Shown: positions 8,228 through 16,577 of the stretch, in pieces
How positions within the stretch are numbered: the stretch's first letter is position 1
Layout: each line of letters opens with the position of its first letter
Assembly (NCBI RefSeq): GCF_900113135.1
Contig: NZ_FOOH01000005.1
Span: forward strand, 62,001-126,000
Direction: 5' to 3'
Source of the DNA: Salegentibacter agarivorans
Lineage (GTDB): Bacteria; Bacteroidota; Bacteroidia; Flavobacteriales; Flavobacteriaceae
DNA: 64,000 nucleotides
Notes under the pieces: generated by a model
Seen by the model: only the letters and a program-made list of their open reading frames with translations
Told to the model about the DNA's origin: nothing
Databases searched by the model: none
Position numbers and translations under genes: made by a program

Positions 8228-10348
8228 CTAATAGAATCTAGCTCTATTATCTTCAATATCTGCTTTTTTACGCAAGGCCTCAAAAAGTCTTTGGGACGCG
8301 TTTTGTCTTCTGCTGGTAGTTTCCTGTTCGGCAATTCCGCGGTAAGAATTCATAGCAGGAGCTTCATTTTTACTTTCAAGCTCTACTACATAAACTCCTT
8401 TTTCTCCGGCAATTGGATTACTTACAGATCCGGGCTCTAAAGCGAAAACCGAACCTACAACTTCAGGCTCTCTTCCTGCTCCCGGTAAAGTTGGGCTTGA
8501 AAGGTTTACAGCATTGGCCGTTTGTACCATAGTATTGTTGGCAGAAGCAATTTCCTGAAGATCCTTGCTATTAATTTTCTCTTTAAGGATTTCAGCTTTC
8601 TTTTGCTTAGTAAGAATAGGAATTACTTTAGACGAAGCGTTTTCAGCCGTCATCAATCCTTCTTTATTCTTAGCAGTAAGTTGCGCCACAACATATCCTG
8701 AAGGAATATCAAAACGTCTTATGTCTCCAACGCTTGCATCATCTTCAAAAGCCCATTGCACAATTCTTCTTTGGTTTCCTACACCAGGAATGTTTTCATC
8801 CAGGGCTTTCACATTATTAACGGTTCTCACGTTATAATTGCCCTCTTTAGCAACTTCTGTGAAATCTCCTTCACCTGCCGCGATTTCAAACTTAGTAGTT
8901 TCGTTGAACAGGTTGTTTCTGGAACGTTCTGAAGCCTCTAACTCTCTCGCGATAGTCGCAATTTTTACTGCTTTTTCTCTTTCGGTTTGCTCTTCAATAT
9001 GAATAACGTGGTAACCAAAATCGGTTTCTACAACACCAACATCTCCAGCATTATTTTCAAATACATAGCTGTCAAATTCTGGCACCATAGTTCCAGGACC
9101 AAAATATCCAAGATCTCCTCCGTCTTCGCTATTCGAACGGTCTGAAGAGAATTCAGCAGCCAGCTCAGCAAACTTTTCTTTGTTTCCTCTTATCACATTT
9201 ACAAGACTATCGGCTAAAGCTTCAGCTTCTTCTTTACTCCTGGTAACATCTGGAGCAAACTGTTGCCCCTGGTAAGCTACAAGAATATGACTTGCTTTTG
9301 TTGAATCTGGAATTTGCTTTGTTTCAACTAATTTTGAAATTTTGAAATATCCATTATGCTGATATGGTCCAAAAGTTTCTCCTTCTTCTAAATTAAAAAG
9401 CTCATCGGCAAATTCTGAAGGTAATTCGTTTTTAAACATAAACCTGTCCTGGTAAGGAAGGTCTGAATTTGATTCTACGAAATCTTCGTAATCCTGAGTA
9501 TTATTGAAACCTGGAAGTGTATCGTTACTGCTGGTTACCGCATTATATTCTACACGGCTGTCCAGTAAAGAAGTTAAAGCATCTTCAGCTTCCTGCACAT
9601 CTTCATTTGAAGCTTTTTCTTCAAAATAAACATATCTAATATTTCTTGAAGCTTCGGTTTCAAATTGTGACGGATTTTCTTTTATATAATTTCTAATCTC
9701 ATCTTTACTTACCTCTACTTCCTCATCTGGAATAGAAGAATAAGGCAATTGTACAAAGCGAAGGTCTACGCTGTTATTCTCAAATCGATAAGCTTGCTCG
9801 GCCTCGGTAAGTGTTGCACCAATTCCTGCAGTTACCATAGAGAAATACATATTCTGGCGGGCCATATCGCCCATATTGCTCTCCATTTGCAACCACTGCT
9901 CGTAAGCTTGAGGCTGGGTAGATCTAATACTGGCAATATATTCACGTACACGGTTCTCATCAAACATCCCGGCTTCGTTTCTAAAAGCAGGATTATTCCC
10001 CATTTGCATACGCATTACTTCTCTAATTTGAGCTTTACCGGCTCTTATACCAAGCTTTTCCATTTCTTCTTTAAGAATGGTTTCACGAAGGGTTTGTTCC
10101 CAAACCTGATTTACTGCCTGGGCAGTGCTCGCATTGGAGCCCATGTTACGCTGGTAAGCTTCTACCTGCCGGGCAAAATCTTCCCTACTCACCTCTTCAT
10201 CATTAATAGTTGCGATGGTATTCTGGTCTTTTTGCGAAGAAAAACCGCCGTTACGAATCACATCTGCAAGCACAAAAGAAAAAAGTGCCAATGCAATGAT
10301 GATGATTAAGAAAACAGAACGTTGTCTGATTTTATTTAATACTGCCAT
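8228..10348 (-). CDS. PpiD/SurA-like peptidylprolyl isomerase, membrane-anchored
   Basis: A 706-residue periplasmic folding factor. One N-terminal membrane anchor (about residues 11-30, FLIIIIALALFSFVLADVIR) precedes a SurA-type N-terminal chaperone domain (about 40-200). A parvulin domain starts at SHILVAYQG (about 350) and runs through GGDLGYFGPGTMVPEF and FGYHVIHI (to about 455). The remaining C-terminal part resembles a second degenerate parvulin/SurA region. This matches PpiD, which sits at the Sec exit and helps outer-membrane and secreted proteins fold. It heads no obvious operon: 96 non-coding bases separate it from the upstream CNNM gene. Confidence 0.9.
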   Translation of the reverse strand: MAVLNKIRQRSVFLIIIIALALFSFVLADVIRNGGFSSQKDQNTIATINDEEVSREDFARQVEAYQRNMGSNASTAQAVNQVWEQTLRETILKEEMEKLGIRAGKAQIREVMRMQMGNNPAFRNEAGMFDENRVREYIASIRSTQPQAYEQWLQMESNMGDMARQNMYFSMVTAGIGATLTEAEQAYRFENNSVDLRFVQLPYSSIPDEEVEVSKDEIRNYIKENPSQFETEASRNIRYVYFEEKASNEDVQEAEDALTSLLDSRVEYNAVTSSNDTLPGFNNTQDYEDFVESNSDLPYQDRFMFKNELPSEFADELFNLEEGETFGPYQHNGYFKISKLVETKQIPDSTKASHILVAYQGQQFAPDVTRSKEEAEALADSLVNVIRGNKEKFAELAAEFSSDRSNSEDGGDLGYFGPGTMVPEFDSYVFENNAGDVGVVETDFGYHVIHIEEQTEREKAVKIATIARELEASERSRNNLFNETTKFEIAAGEGDFTEVAKEGNYNVRTVNNVKALDENIPGVGNQRRIVQWAFEDDASVGDIRRFDIPSGYVVAQLTAKNKEGLMTAENASSKVIPILTKQKKAEILKEKINSKDLQEIASANNTMVQTANAVNLSSPTLPGAGREPEVVGSVFALEPGSVSNPIAGEKGVYVVELESKNEAPAMNSYRGIAEQETTSRRQNASQRLFEALRKKADIEDNRARFY

Positions 10349-10444
10349 TTGTAGTTGTTATTTTATCGAAATATAGTGGGCGAAAATAATGTTTTTAACC
10401 TAATTATAAAACTTATAATTAGCAAAATATTAACTAATCGCTAA

Positions 10445-11734
10445 TTAATCTGCGGGTTTTATTTTTAACTCTACCAATTCTATTTTGGTATTGGAAACTT
10501 CCAGGATTTTAAATGAAAAATTATCCACCTCTAATTCTTCGTTTTGCTGCGGAATTTCTTCGGTGTGATTCACAATATAACCTCCAAGGGTTTCATAATT
10601 TTCTCCTTCAGGAATACTGAATTTATAGTTTTCATTTAGATAATCTACTTCTAAACGGGCTGAAAATTTATAATGATTTTCTCCTAAATCTTCTTCGGTA
10701 AGTACAACGGGATCATGCTCGTCTTCAATTTCACCAAAAAGTTCTTCTACTATATCTTCTACAGTAATCATCCCGCTTGTACCACCATACTCATCTATAA
10801 CCACGGCTATACTTTTTCGTTTTTTAGTAAGATTATTTAATACATCTTTTACCCACATGGTTTCGGGAACAAAAACCACCGGTAACAATATAGATTTTAT
10901 AGATTCGGGCTTTTTAAAAAGTTCGAAGGAGTGAACATAACCAATTACATCGTCTATGGTTTCGTTATAAATTAGGAGTTTGGAAAGCCCGGTTTCGGTA
11001 AAAGTATTTACAAGATCTTTTGGCGCCTGGTGTTGGTCTACCGCAATGATTTCGGTTCTTGGCACCATCACCTCCCGCGCTCTAATATCTGAAAACTGAA
11101 GTGCATTTTGAAAGATCTGGATTTCAGAATCTACTTCATCATCATCTTCTACGGTTTCCATCTGCTCGTTTATAAAATTTCCCAGCTCAACTTTGCTAAA
11201 AGCGAGTTGTACCTCGTCTCCTTCGGTTTTAAAAAATCTTTTTAGAATAACATCAGAAATCCATATTACGAAAGAGGAAATAAAGCTAAAAACCAGGTAA
11301 AAAATATAAGCCGGCACTGCGAAAAACTTCAACATGGTATTTGCGTAGATTTGAAAAAACACCTTTGGAAGAAACTCGGCAGTAAGCAAAATTACGAGTG
11401 TAGAAATTACGGTTTGGGTAAATAAGTTTAGATCTACGATAAGATATTCTAGAAAAGCGTTATTTACAGGTTGGAGCCCTTCAAGCCAAATCATAAGTAA
11501 ATCTCCCATAAAAAAACCGTACACCACCAGGGCAATATTATTCCCTACCAGCATGGTAGCGATAAATTTTGAAGGTTTTTTGGTCAATCTTTTTAGAATG
11601 GTCGCCAGAAAATCGTTTTGGCGCTTTTCTATTTCTATATAGATTTTATTTGAAGAAATATAAGCGATTTCCATCCCGGAAAAGAAAGCAGATAAAATTA
11701 AGGAAAGGACAATGATAAGAATTTCAACTTCCAT
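10445..11734 (-). CDS. CNNM/CBS-domain membrane protein (hemolysin C / CorC family, GldE-like)
   Basis: A 429-residue protein with an N-terminal CNNM (DUF21) membrane domain of three to four helices (about 1-170), a CBS pair (about 200-325, with VMVPRTEI and the IDEYGGTSGMITVEDIVEEL signature), and a CorC_HlyC transporter-associated domain to the end. Members are linked to Mg/Co ion efflux. In Bacteroidetes the close relative GldE accompanies the gliding/T9SS machinery, so the precise role is open. Its ATG overlaps the stop of the small upstream gene by one base, showing tight coupling. Confidence 0.88.
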   Translation of the reverse strand: MEVEILIIVLSLILSAFFSGMEIAYISSNKIYIEIEKRQNDFLATILKRLTKKPSKFIATMLVGNNIALVVYGFFMGDLLMIWLEGLQPVNNAFLEYLIVDLNLFTQTVISTLVILLTAEFLPKVFFQIYANTMLKFFAVPAYIFYLVFSFISSFVIWISDVILKRFFKTEGDEVQLAFSKVELGNFINEQMETVEDDDEVDSEIQIFQNALQFSDIRAREVMVPRTEIIAVDQHQAPKDLVNTFTETGLSKLLIYNETIDDVIGYVHSFELFKKPESIKSILLPVVFVPETMWVKDVLNNLTKKRKSIAVVIDEYGGTSGMITVEDIVEELFGEIEDEHDPVVLTEEDLGENHYKFSARLEVDYLNENYKFSIPEGENYETLGGYIVNHTEEIPQQNEELEVDNFSFKILEVSNTKIELVELKIKPAD

Positions 11735-11931
11735 TATTCCTGCTTGTTACGCTCTTCTATTTTTCGTCTAAATCTTCTTTTAAAGAAGAACATAAAGATA
11801 GATATTACCACGAAAAAGATGAATAAATATGCCCTACTACGCTCGGTATTCCAAATGCGAATACTCTCGTACAGAAAGAAAACCGCTATAAACAAATAAG
11901 CGTATTCAAAGTATTTAAAATATTTACTCAT
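11734..11931 (-). CDS. small two-helix membrane protein of unknown function
   Basis: 65 residues with two predicted membrane helices (about 8-25 and 34-51) and a very basic C-terminus (KRRFRRKIEERNK). I do not recognise a family. It is likely real: it overlaps LptC's 3' end by 8 bases and the CNNM gene's start by 1 base, and its composition is that of a membrane peptide rather than noise. A link to either neighbour is possible but unproven. Confidence 0.7.
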   Translation of the reverse strand: MSKYFKYFEYAYLFIAVFFLYESIRIWNTERSRAYLFIFFVVISIFMFFFKRRFRRKIEERNKQE

Positions 11932-12496
11932 CTGATTTATTGTCTTTTATAATTTGCACTCCCACATTAGTTCTGGAGCGAAAATTACCGAAATTTTGAT
12001 TAGCATCAAAACCCTCCCCTTCGTTAAGCGCTCCATTTGGAAATTTAATGGTATTAGGTTTATCGGTAAAAATCCAGTTAATATTTTGATCCCAGAACAA
12101 CTGTGAAGCTTCCAGCCGCATACTATCGGCTGTAAAGATCACCACATTTCCCTGTAAATCTATAAGGTTGGTACCATCGTAAATAATTCCGTAGTCTGAA
12201 GTAACCGTACTTTTCTCGTTATTTTCGTCAAAAATCTCCAGTTCCAAACCTTCGGGAAATTCGCGGTAAGGAAATTCTTTGTTTGTAAAATCCATCATCC
12301 TAGGGCTTTTTAAATTAGCCACCATCCTACCAGAATCGGTATACTTTAGATTAATACCTTCGGCAATAGCTTGCGGTGCATCACCCTCAATTTCCAGAGC
12401 CCTAATCTCATTAAGATTACCCTGGCATGAAAAAAGCATTGTCACGCCGGTTAGCGTGACAATGCCTGTTATTATTTCCCTATATGTTAATCTCAT
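11924..12496 (-). CDS. lptC: LptC, LPS export periplasmic component
   Basis: A 190-residue protein beginning with a hydrophobic segment that ends in a lipobox-like LFSC (Cys about 24), then a beta-jellyroll region (LKYTDSGRMVANLKSPRMMD, YDGTNLIDLQGNVVIFTADS, LEASQLFWDQN) typical of LptC. LptC hands lipopolysaccharide from the LptBFG transporter to LptA in the periplasm. The ATG at 12496 is chosen; an upstream extension overlaps the TPR gene and adds no signal. It starts one base after the TPR gene's stop. Order TPR-lptC-small protein-CNNM suggests one envelope-assembly operon. Confidence 0.85.
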   Translation of the reverse strand: MRLTYREIITGIVTLTGVTMLFSCQGNLNEIRALEIEGDAPQAIAEGINLKYTDSGRMVANLKSPRMMDFTNKEFPYREFPEGLELEIFDENNEKSTVTSDYGIIYDGTNLIDLQGNVVIFTADSMRLEASQLFWDQNINWIFTDKPNTIKFPNGALNEGEGFDANQNFGNFRSRTNVGVQIIKDNKSDE

Positions 12497-12497
12497 A

Positions 12498-13871
12498 TTA
12501 CATTTGTGGGATACGCACGGTCTCCCCAATCCAACATCCTATTTGTATTGCTTCACCCGCACTTCTTCCGCCTTGAAATACATCAGATTTTTGAGGTGCT
12601 CTACCTCTGTAAGCAGTAGCAGTTTGATTTGCATTAGATGCAATAGAAGGGTCTACCCTTGCAGCTCTGGCAGCATAATCTGCAGCCAACCAGTAAACAG
12701 CTCTTTTATCAAAAGTAGTTTCACCACAATTGTTAGCACTTTGAGCAATCATATTCGAAATTTGTAAATATGCATTCCCTAAAGATGGCTTAGCTTCCAG
12801 TGCTTTTCTATAGTAATTTCTAGCTTGAGAAAAGCTACCTCTTTCTTTATAGTTAGTAGCAATTCTATAGTAAATTCTAGCCTGGTCGTTAGGATCTTCT
12901 TCTAACTCTGCAGCTTCGTTATAGTACTCTAAAGCTTTAGCCCTATCGCCATCGGCTTCAGCTAACTGACCTAGAGAGTAAGCAGAGTTTGCAGAAGGCT
13001 CTAACTGGTGTAATGCTTCAGAAACCTGGAAGAATAATGGATCTTCAGTACAATCTTTAGCAGATAATCTCGCGTTAGCATTCTGCAACCATGAAACATC
13101 AGATTTCTTAGCTTCAAAATCTTTTTTGTAAAGAGGAATTAAATTATCACAATCTGCTCTAGCACCTAATTTAGCATTAATACTTCCTTTTACAAGGTTG
13201 TAGTTTTTCAGGTTAATCTCAGCATATTCAATTTGCTTCTTCTCTTTTGAAGTAAGTTCTTCACCTTCCTCCTGCTTTTTTAATAAAGGAGCCAATCTTT
13301 CTGCAGCATCATTTTCTTCTTCTTCAATCTTCTCCATTACTTTATCGTAATTATCAAAAACATCCTGAAGTTCTCTATCTCCTGCATCTTGCATTTCTAC
13401 CATTAGATCAAAATAAGCATACAAACCTTTTGGGCTGGTAAAGTTCTCTCGATCTTCGGTATACACTTTATCAAAAGCGTTATATAATTCTTCTTTAGTA
13501 CCTATTTTATTGTCATATCTTAACTGAGCGATATCAGAATAGATTTTTCCTTTAGAAGTTTTATTTGGAAACAATTCCAAACGTTCTTCCCAAAGGCTAA
13601 TAAGCTCTTCTATATATTGTTCTTTTTCGGCACCTTCAGCGTTCTCAATTTTATAGTTAAGAGCACGTTCACCATATTGAAAAGTAGCCAAACTATATTT
13701 TGGACACTCTTCTCTTACTTTCATTAAAGGTTCGTAAGCGGCCTCATAATTCTTGGCTTTGGCATCGTCATAAGCCAGGGCAGCCATTGTTGCACAATCA
13801 TTAGACTGTGCGCTTAGAACACTTGAACCTAAAACGGCTCCCGTAATTAATGCTATAAATCTCGCTTTCAT
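12498..13871 (-). CDS. exported tetratricopeptide-repeat protein
   Basis: A 457-residue protein with a signal peptide (to about residue 21, SSVLSAQ) and TPR units near the N-terminus (about 25-75) and in the C-terminal half (about 285-370: YSLGQLAEADGDRAKALEYY, ARIYYRIATNYKERGSF). A charged coiled-coil-like stretch (about 175-215) lies between them. It is probably a periplasmic scaffold. Its place between an outer-membrane protein and lptC, each separated by only a few bases, suggests a role in envelope biogenesis. No enzymatic motif is visible. Confidence 0.8.
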   Translation of the reverse strand: MKARFIALITGAVLGSSVLSAQSNDCATMAALAYDDAKAKNYEAAYEPLMKVREECPKYSLATFQYGERALNYKIENAEGAEKEQYIEELISLWEERLELFPNKTSKGKIYSDIAQLRYDNKIGTKEELYNAFDKVYTEDRENFTSPKGLYAYFDLMVEMQDAGDRELQDVFDNYDKVMEKIEEEENDAAERLAPLLKKQEEGEELTSKEKKQIEYAEINLKNYNLVKGSINAKLGARADCDNLIPLYKKDFEAKKSDVSWLQNANARLSAKDCTEDPLFFQVSEALHQLEPSANSAYSLGQLAEADGDRAKALEYYNEAAELEEDPNDQARIYYRIATNYKERGSFSQARNYYRKALEAKPSLGNAYLQISNMIAQSANNCGETTFDKRAVYWLAADYAARAARVDPSIASNANQTATAYRGRAPQKSDVFQGGRSAGEAIQIGCWIGETVRIPQM

Positions 13872-13892
13872 TTTCTTGTTTTATTATTGTGG

Positions 13893-15146
13893 TTAATTAA
13901 ATTTTCTTCTTTCAAACCATCTCCTGGCTTCGGTAAGGGAAAGCCCTACTGAAAGCCTGAAGAAATCTTCCTGAATTAAACCTGAATCTGTGGTACCGCG
14001 CTGTCCATACTCAAATCCAAGGTTTATATTAGAAAATCCTGGTCCTACAGGTAGTCCAACTCCAAAAGTGATGCCAAACTCATTAATGTCCTGGTTATTG
14101 ATATTTAAACCTGTTTCTTCAAACCTGAATCCTGCACGGTATACAATACGATTAAAATAGTTGGTGATTGAATTATATTGTGGAATAAAATACCCACCAA
14201 ACTTATACTGGGCCGCATTTGCAAAATTTGCATTTGCACCGCCAGCACCATTTACACTTAAAAATGAATTATCATCTGTACTTACATATTCCCCACCAAA
14301 GAACCATTTATTGGGCCTTCCCAATCCTAAACCAATTGTATATTTAGCGGGCAGGGTTAACTCTGAGTCTGCTACATTTAGATCGCGTTCCTCTACTACA
14401 GACTCTCCCCCGTTTGGCGAAAAAGCAATAGTGGCTAATTGTCTGGAATTTTCAGCATCTATAGTTGTAGTTGGTGAATACGTTGCCGCTGCGTGTAGTT
14501 TAAGTCCGTTTTTTAATCGCTGTTGAAAATCGGCACCAAAATTATAGCTAAAACCCAGTAAATCTGACCTGCTTACATCACGAGAACCTAATTGAACCTC
14601 ATCTCTAATAAGCGTTCTACGATTTTGAAGGTTTCCGAAGTTATAATTAACATCTAGCCCAAAGCTTAAAGAAGGAATTACCTGATATCCTGCCGAAAGA
14701 AAAACTTTATTCATCCCGCCACGACCTTCCAGCCTGCTAGCCACATCTTCCCGAATATCCAGAATTTGATATCCTACCGAGGTATAAGGTAAAACGCCAA
14801 AAGCAAAACCTAAATTTCCTCCCACCGGTATACCAATTGCTAAATAATCTAAAGAAGAAACTTTTGCTTTATCTTCTGCAGCATCTGAGTTTAAGGTTAA
14901 TTGCTCGTGGGAACCTCCCAGGGCGTAAGTTGTTCTTCTTAATCTACCATAGCCTGCAGGGTTTCTAAGGTTAAGGTGAATACTATCTGAAAACATACTT
15001 AAGCCACCCATAGATCTGTTTTCTACAGTTCCTTTAAAAGTGTTAAGGCCAATTCCGTAGTAAGAATAGGGTGAAGATACATTCTCCTGAGCTGTAGCAA
15101 CAACTGTAAAAAAAACAGCTACGATTACTATAAATCGTTTAATCAT
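13893..15146 (-). CDS. outer-membrane beta-barrel protein, unknown function
   Basis: A 417-residue protein with a signal peptide (ends VATAQ, about residue 19) and the alternating pattern of a porin/FadL-like barrel. The mature N-terminus reads ENVSSPYSYYGIG and several aromatic-rich strands follow to the C-terminus. The family is recognisable as a conserved flavobacterial outer-membrane protein, but I cannot assign a substrate. It overlaps coaX by 4 bases and is 21 bases upstream of the TPR gene, so it belongs to the same minus-strand transcription unit. Confidence 0.75.
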   Translation of the reverse strand: MIKRFIVIVAVFFTVVATAQENVSSPYSYYGIGLNTFKGTVENRSMGGLSMFSDSIHLNLRNPAGYGRLRRTTYALGGSHEQLTLNSDAAEDKAKVSSLDYLAIGIPVGGNLGFAFGVLPYTSVGYQILDIREDVASRLEGRGGMNKVFLSAGYQVIPSLSFGLDVNYNFGNLQNRRTLIRDEVQLGSRDVSRSDLLGFSYNFGADFQQRLKNGLKLHAAATYSPTTTIDAENSRQLATIAFSPNGGESVVEERDLNVADSELTLPAKYTIGLGLGRPNKWFFGGEYVSTDDNSFLSVNGAGGANANFANAAQYKFGGYFIPQYNSITNYFNRIVYRAGFRFEETGLNINNQDINEFGITFGVGLPVGPGFSNINLGFEYGQRGTTDSGLIQEDFFRLSVGLSLTEARRWFERRKFN

Positions 15147-15874
15147 TGAGTCTTGTTAAATTCTAAAATGTAGTTTAATCCCTCTAAAAGAAAATTCGGG
15201 TTGGCAAATATGCCATTTTTTACCCGCTTTGACAAAATTTGACTATCCCCTCCTGTTAAAATAATTGTTAAATATTTATAATCAGCCTTGTACCGATCAA
15301 TTATTCCATCAAGCTCGGCTGCTACACCGTTTAATACTCCAGATAGAATACTATTTTTAGTAGAATCACCAATTAATGTAATATTTTCTTCCAATTTAAC
15401 TAACGGAAGTTTGGCGGTAAAATTATGAAGGGCTTTTAGTCGCATTTGTAAACCCGGCGAAATAGCGCCACCTAAATATTCATTTTTATCGTTTTTAAAA
15501 TCAAAAGTAATACAGGTACCTGCATCTATAATTAGAAGGTTTATGTTTTGATATTTTAAAGAACCGGCTGCCACAAGTGCTAAACGGTCTTTCCCTAAAG
15601 TTTGAGGAGAGGCATAATTATTTTTAAACGGAAGCCTGGTATTTTCTCCCAGAACAAAAAGTTTAGTCTCTCTTTTCAGTATTTTTTCGATCTCAAAAGT
15701 ATCTTTTATCACTGAAGAAAGCATTGAAAAAGCTATTTGCGGGTAGTCTTTTTTAATTTTCTGAAAATTCTCTGAAAAATTTTCAAATGGAAACACATAA
15801 GACCTCAAAATTTTAGCATCCTGAAATACAGCACTTTTTACGGCAGAATTACCAATATCAATAATTAAATTCAT
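15143..15874 (-). CDS. coaX: type III pantothenate kinase
   Basis: A 243-residue ASKHA-fold kinase for the first step of coenzyme A synthesis. Motifs seen are the phosphate-binding DIGNSAVKSAVF at residues 6-17, GKDRLALVAAGS in the pantothenate site, DAGTCITFDF and GGAISPGLQMR. Length is typical of CoaX, which is insensitive to CoA feedback and needs a monovalent cation (family knowledge). It is the first gene of a minus-strand unit running to the CNNM protein, overlapping the barrel gene by 4 bases. Confidence 0.95.
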   Translation of the reverse strand: MNLIIDIGNSAVKSAVFQDAKILRSYVFPFENFSENFQKIKKDYPQIAFSMLSSVIKDTFEIEKILKRETKLFVLGENTRLPFKNNYASPQTLGKDRLALVAAGSLKYQNINLLIIDAGTCITFDFKNDKNEYLGGAISPGLQMRLKALHNFTAKLPLVKLEENITLIGDSTKNSILSGVLNGVAAELDGIIDRYKADYKYLTIILTGGDSQILSKRVKNGIFANPNFLLEGLNYILEFNKTQ

Positions 15875-15924
15875 AATAATTAGTTGTGCCAGCTAAATTA
15901 CAAAAGCATTTTTTTAAATTTTCC

Positions 15925-15956
15925 TTTGCGAGATTATAAAAATGAATATATATTTG
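15925..15956 (+). promoter_or_regulatory. Bacteroidota-type promoter of tRNA-Phe
   Basis: TTTG at 15925-15928 and TATATTTG at 15949-15956 are separated by 20 bases. This is an exact fit to the TTTG/TAnnTTTG promoter of this phylum. The tRNA begins 26 bases after the -7 box, leaving a short 5' leader. Confidence 0.8.
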
Positions 15957-15981
15957 CACCCGCTTACAACAATAAGCAACT

Positions 15982-16054
15982 GGTGCCTTAGCTCAGTTGG
16001 TAGAGCAAAGGACTGAAAATCCTTGTGTCCCTGGTTCGATTCCTGGAGGCACCA
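15982..16054 (+). tRNA. tRNA-Phe (GAA)
   Basis: A 73-base cloverleaf: acceptor strands GGTGCCT and AGGCACC pair fully, the D-arm is GCTCAGTTGGTAGAGC, the anticodon GAA lies at 16015-16017 and the T-arm contains GGTTCGATTCC. The discriminator base is A. The 3' CCA is not encoded (CCT follows), so it must be added after transcription. Confidence 0.98.
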
Positions 16055-16058
16055 CCTT

Positions 16059-16095
16059 AAAAGCCCGATACACATAGTGTTTTCGGGCTTTTTTA
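16059..16095 (+). terminator. terminator of tRNA-Phe
   Basis: AAAAGCCCGA (16059-16068) pairs perfectly with TCGGGCTTTT (16083-16092), has a 14-base loop and is followed by more T residues. It starts 5 bases after the tRNA end. Confidence 0.93.
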
Positions 16096-16577
16096 ATTTT
16101 AGTCTCGGTTGTTTCCTAAAATTCTAAAATTCCCTAAAAATAAAAAAGCCTCTTTCCGAATACACGGAAAAAAGCTTCTCATTGGTTAGCCAAATCCACA
16201 CAACATAGGATATTACTGGCTAACTACACGCCCTGAATTAACAAGGCAAACAACACAACTTAATTTTAACACTAAAGTTCAATTATCCTCTTTAGTACTG
16301 GGTTTTAAAACCCAAATTTATTTTTATAAGTAAACACTTAATTCATTTACTAATGTTTATCTCTTTTAAAAATAGCCGGAGGGTTTAAAAGAGGGCTGGC
16401 AAATATACAATTTCTTCTTTCTATTAAACAAATAAAAAAATTCTCTGTTTATTTTTGTGAAAATTCCAATTTTTCTATCTGTTCAAATTCGGAATTTCCG
16501 GATTACTTATTTTATATTTTTAAAAATTAAATATTTGATTTCAGCCCTGGGCCGTAAGCTTTTCATAATTTGAGCAT
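16096..16577. other. 480-base non-coding region rich in inverted repeats, upstream of the sensor kinase
   Basis: No protein gene is credible here. Structures seen are: a hairpin at 16146-16177 that on the minus strand ends in TTTTTT and looks like a terminator; GTTAGCC (16185-16191) with GGCTAAC (16218-16224); a perfect 14-base palindrome GGGTTTTAAAACCC at 16300-16313; and a 10-base inverted repeat CTCTTTTAAA / TTTAAAAGAG at 16361-16393. The first two could form a small minus-strand RNA. The last could be an operator or leader structure for the kinase gene. Confidence 0.6.
16142..16256 (-). ncRNA. candidate small RNA A (minus strand)
   Basis: Read on the minus strand this stretch starts near GTTTGCC, contains TTAGCCAGTA inside a GTTAGCC...GGCTAAC stem, and ends in a hairpin (TTTCCG with CGGAAA, extended by AAGC/GCTT) followed by TTTTTT. 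A second stretch at 19265-19350 has the same order of GTTTGC, TTAGCCAGTA, hairpin and TTTTTT. There is no minus-strand gene whose transcript these terminators would serve, which suggests short independent RNAs. No promoter is proven; TAAATTTG (rc at 16313-16320) is a possible -7 box. Confidence 0.25.

Noticed and set aside
9749-10309. 186-residue plus-strand frame opposite the PpiD-like gene
   Set aside because: The PpiD reading frame has a clear anchor and parvulin domain. The opposite frame has a random-like composition.
12279-12767. 162-residue plus-strand frame across lptC and the TPR gene
   Set aside because: It lies opposite two well-supported genes and has no family features. A shadow frame.
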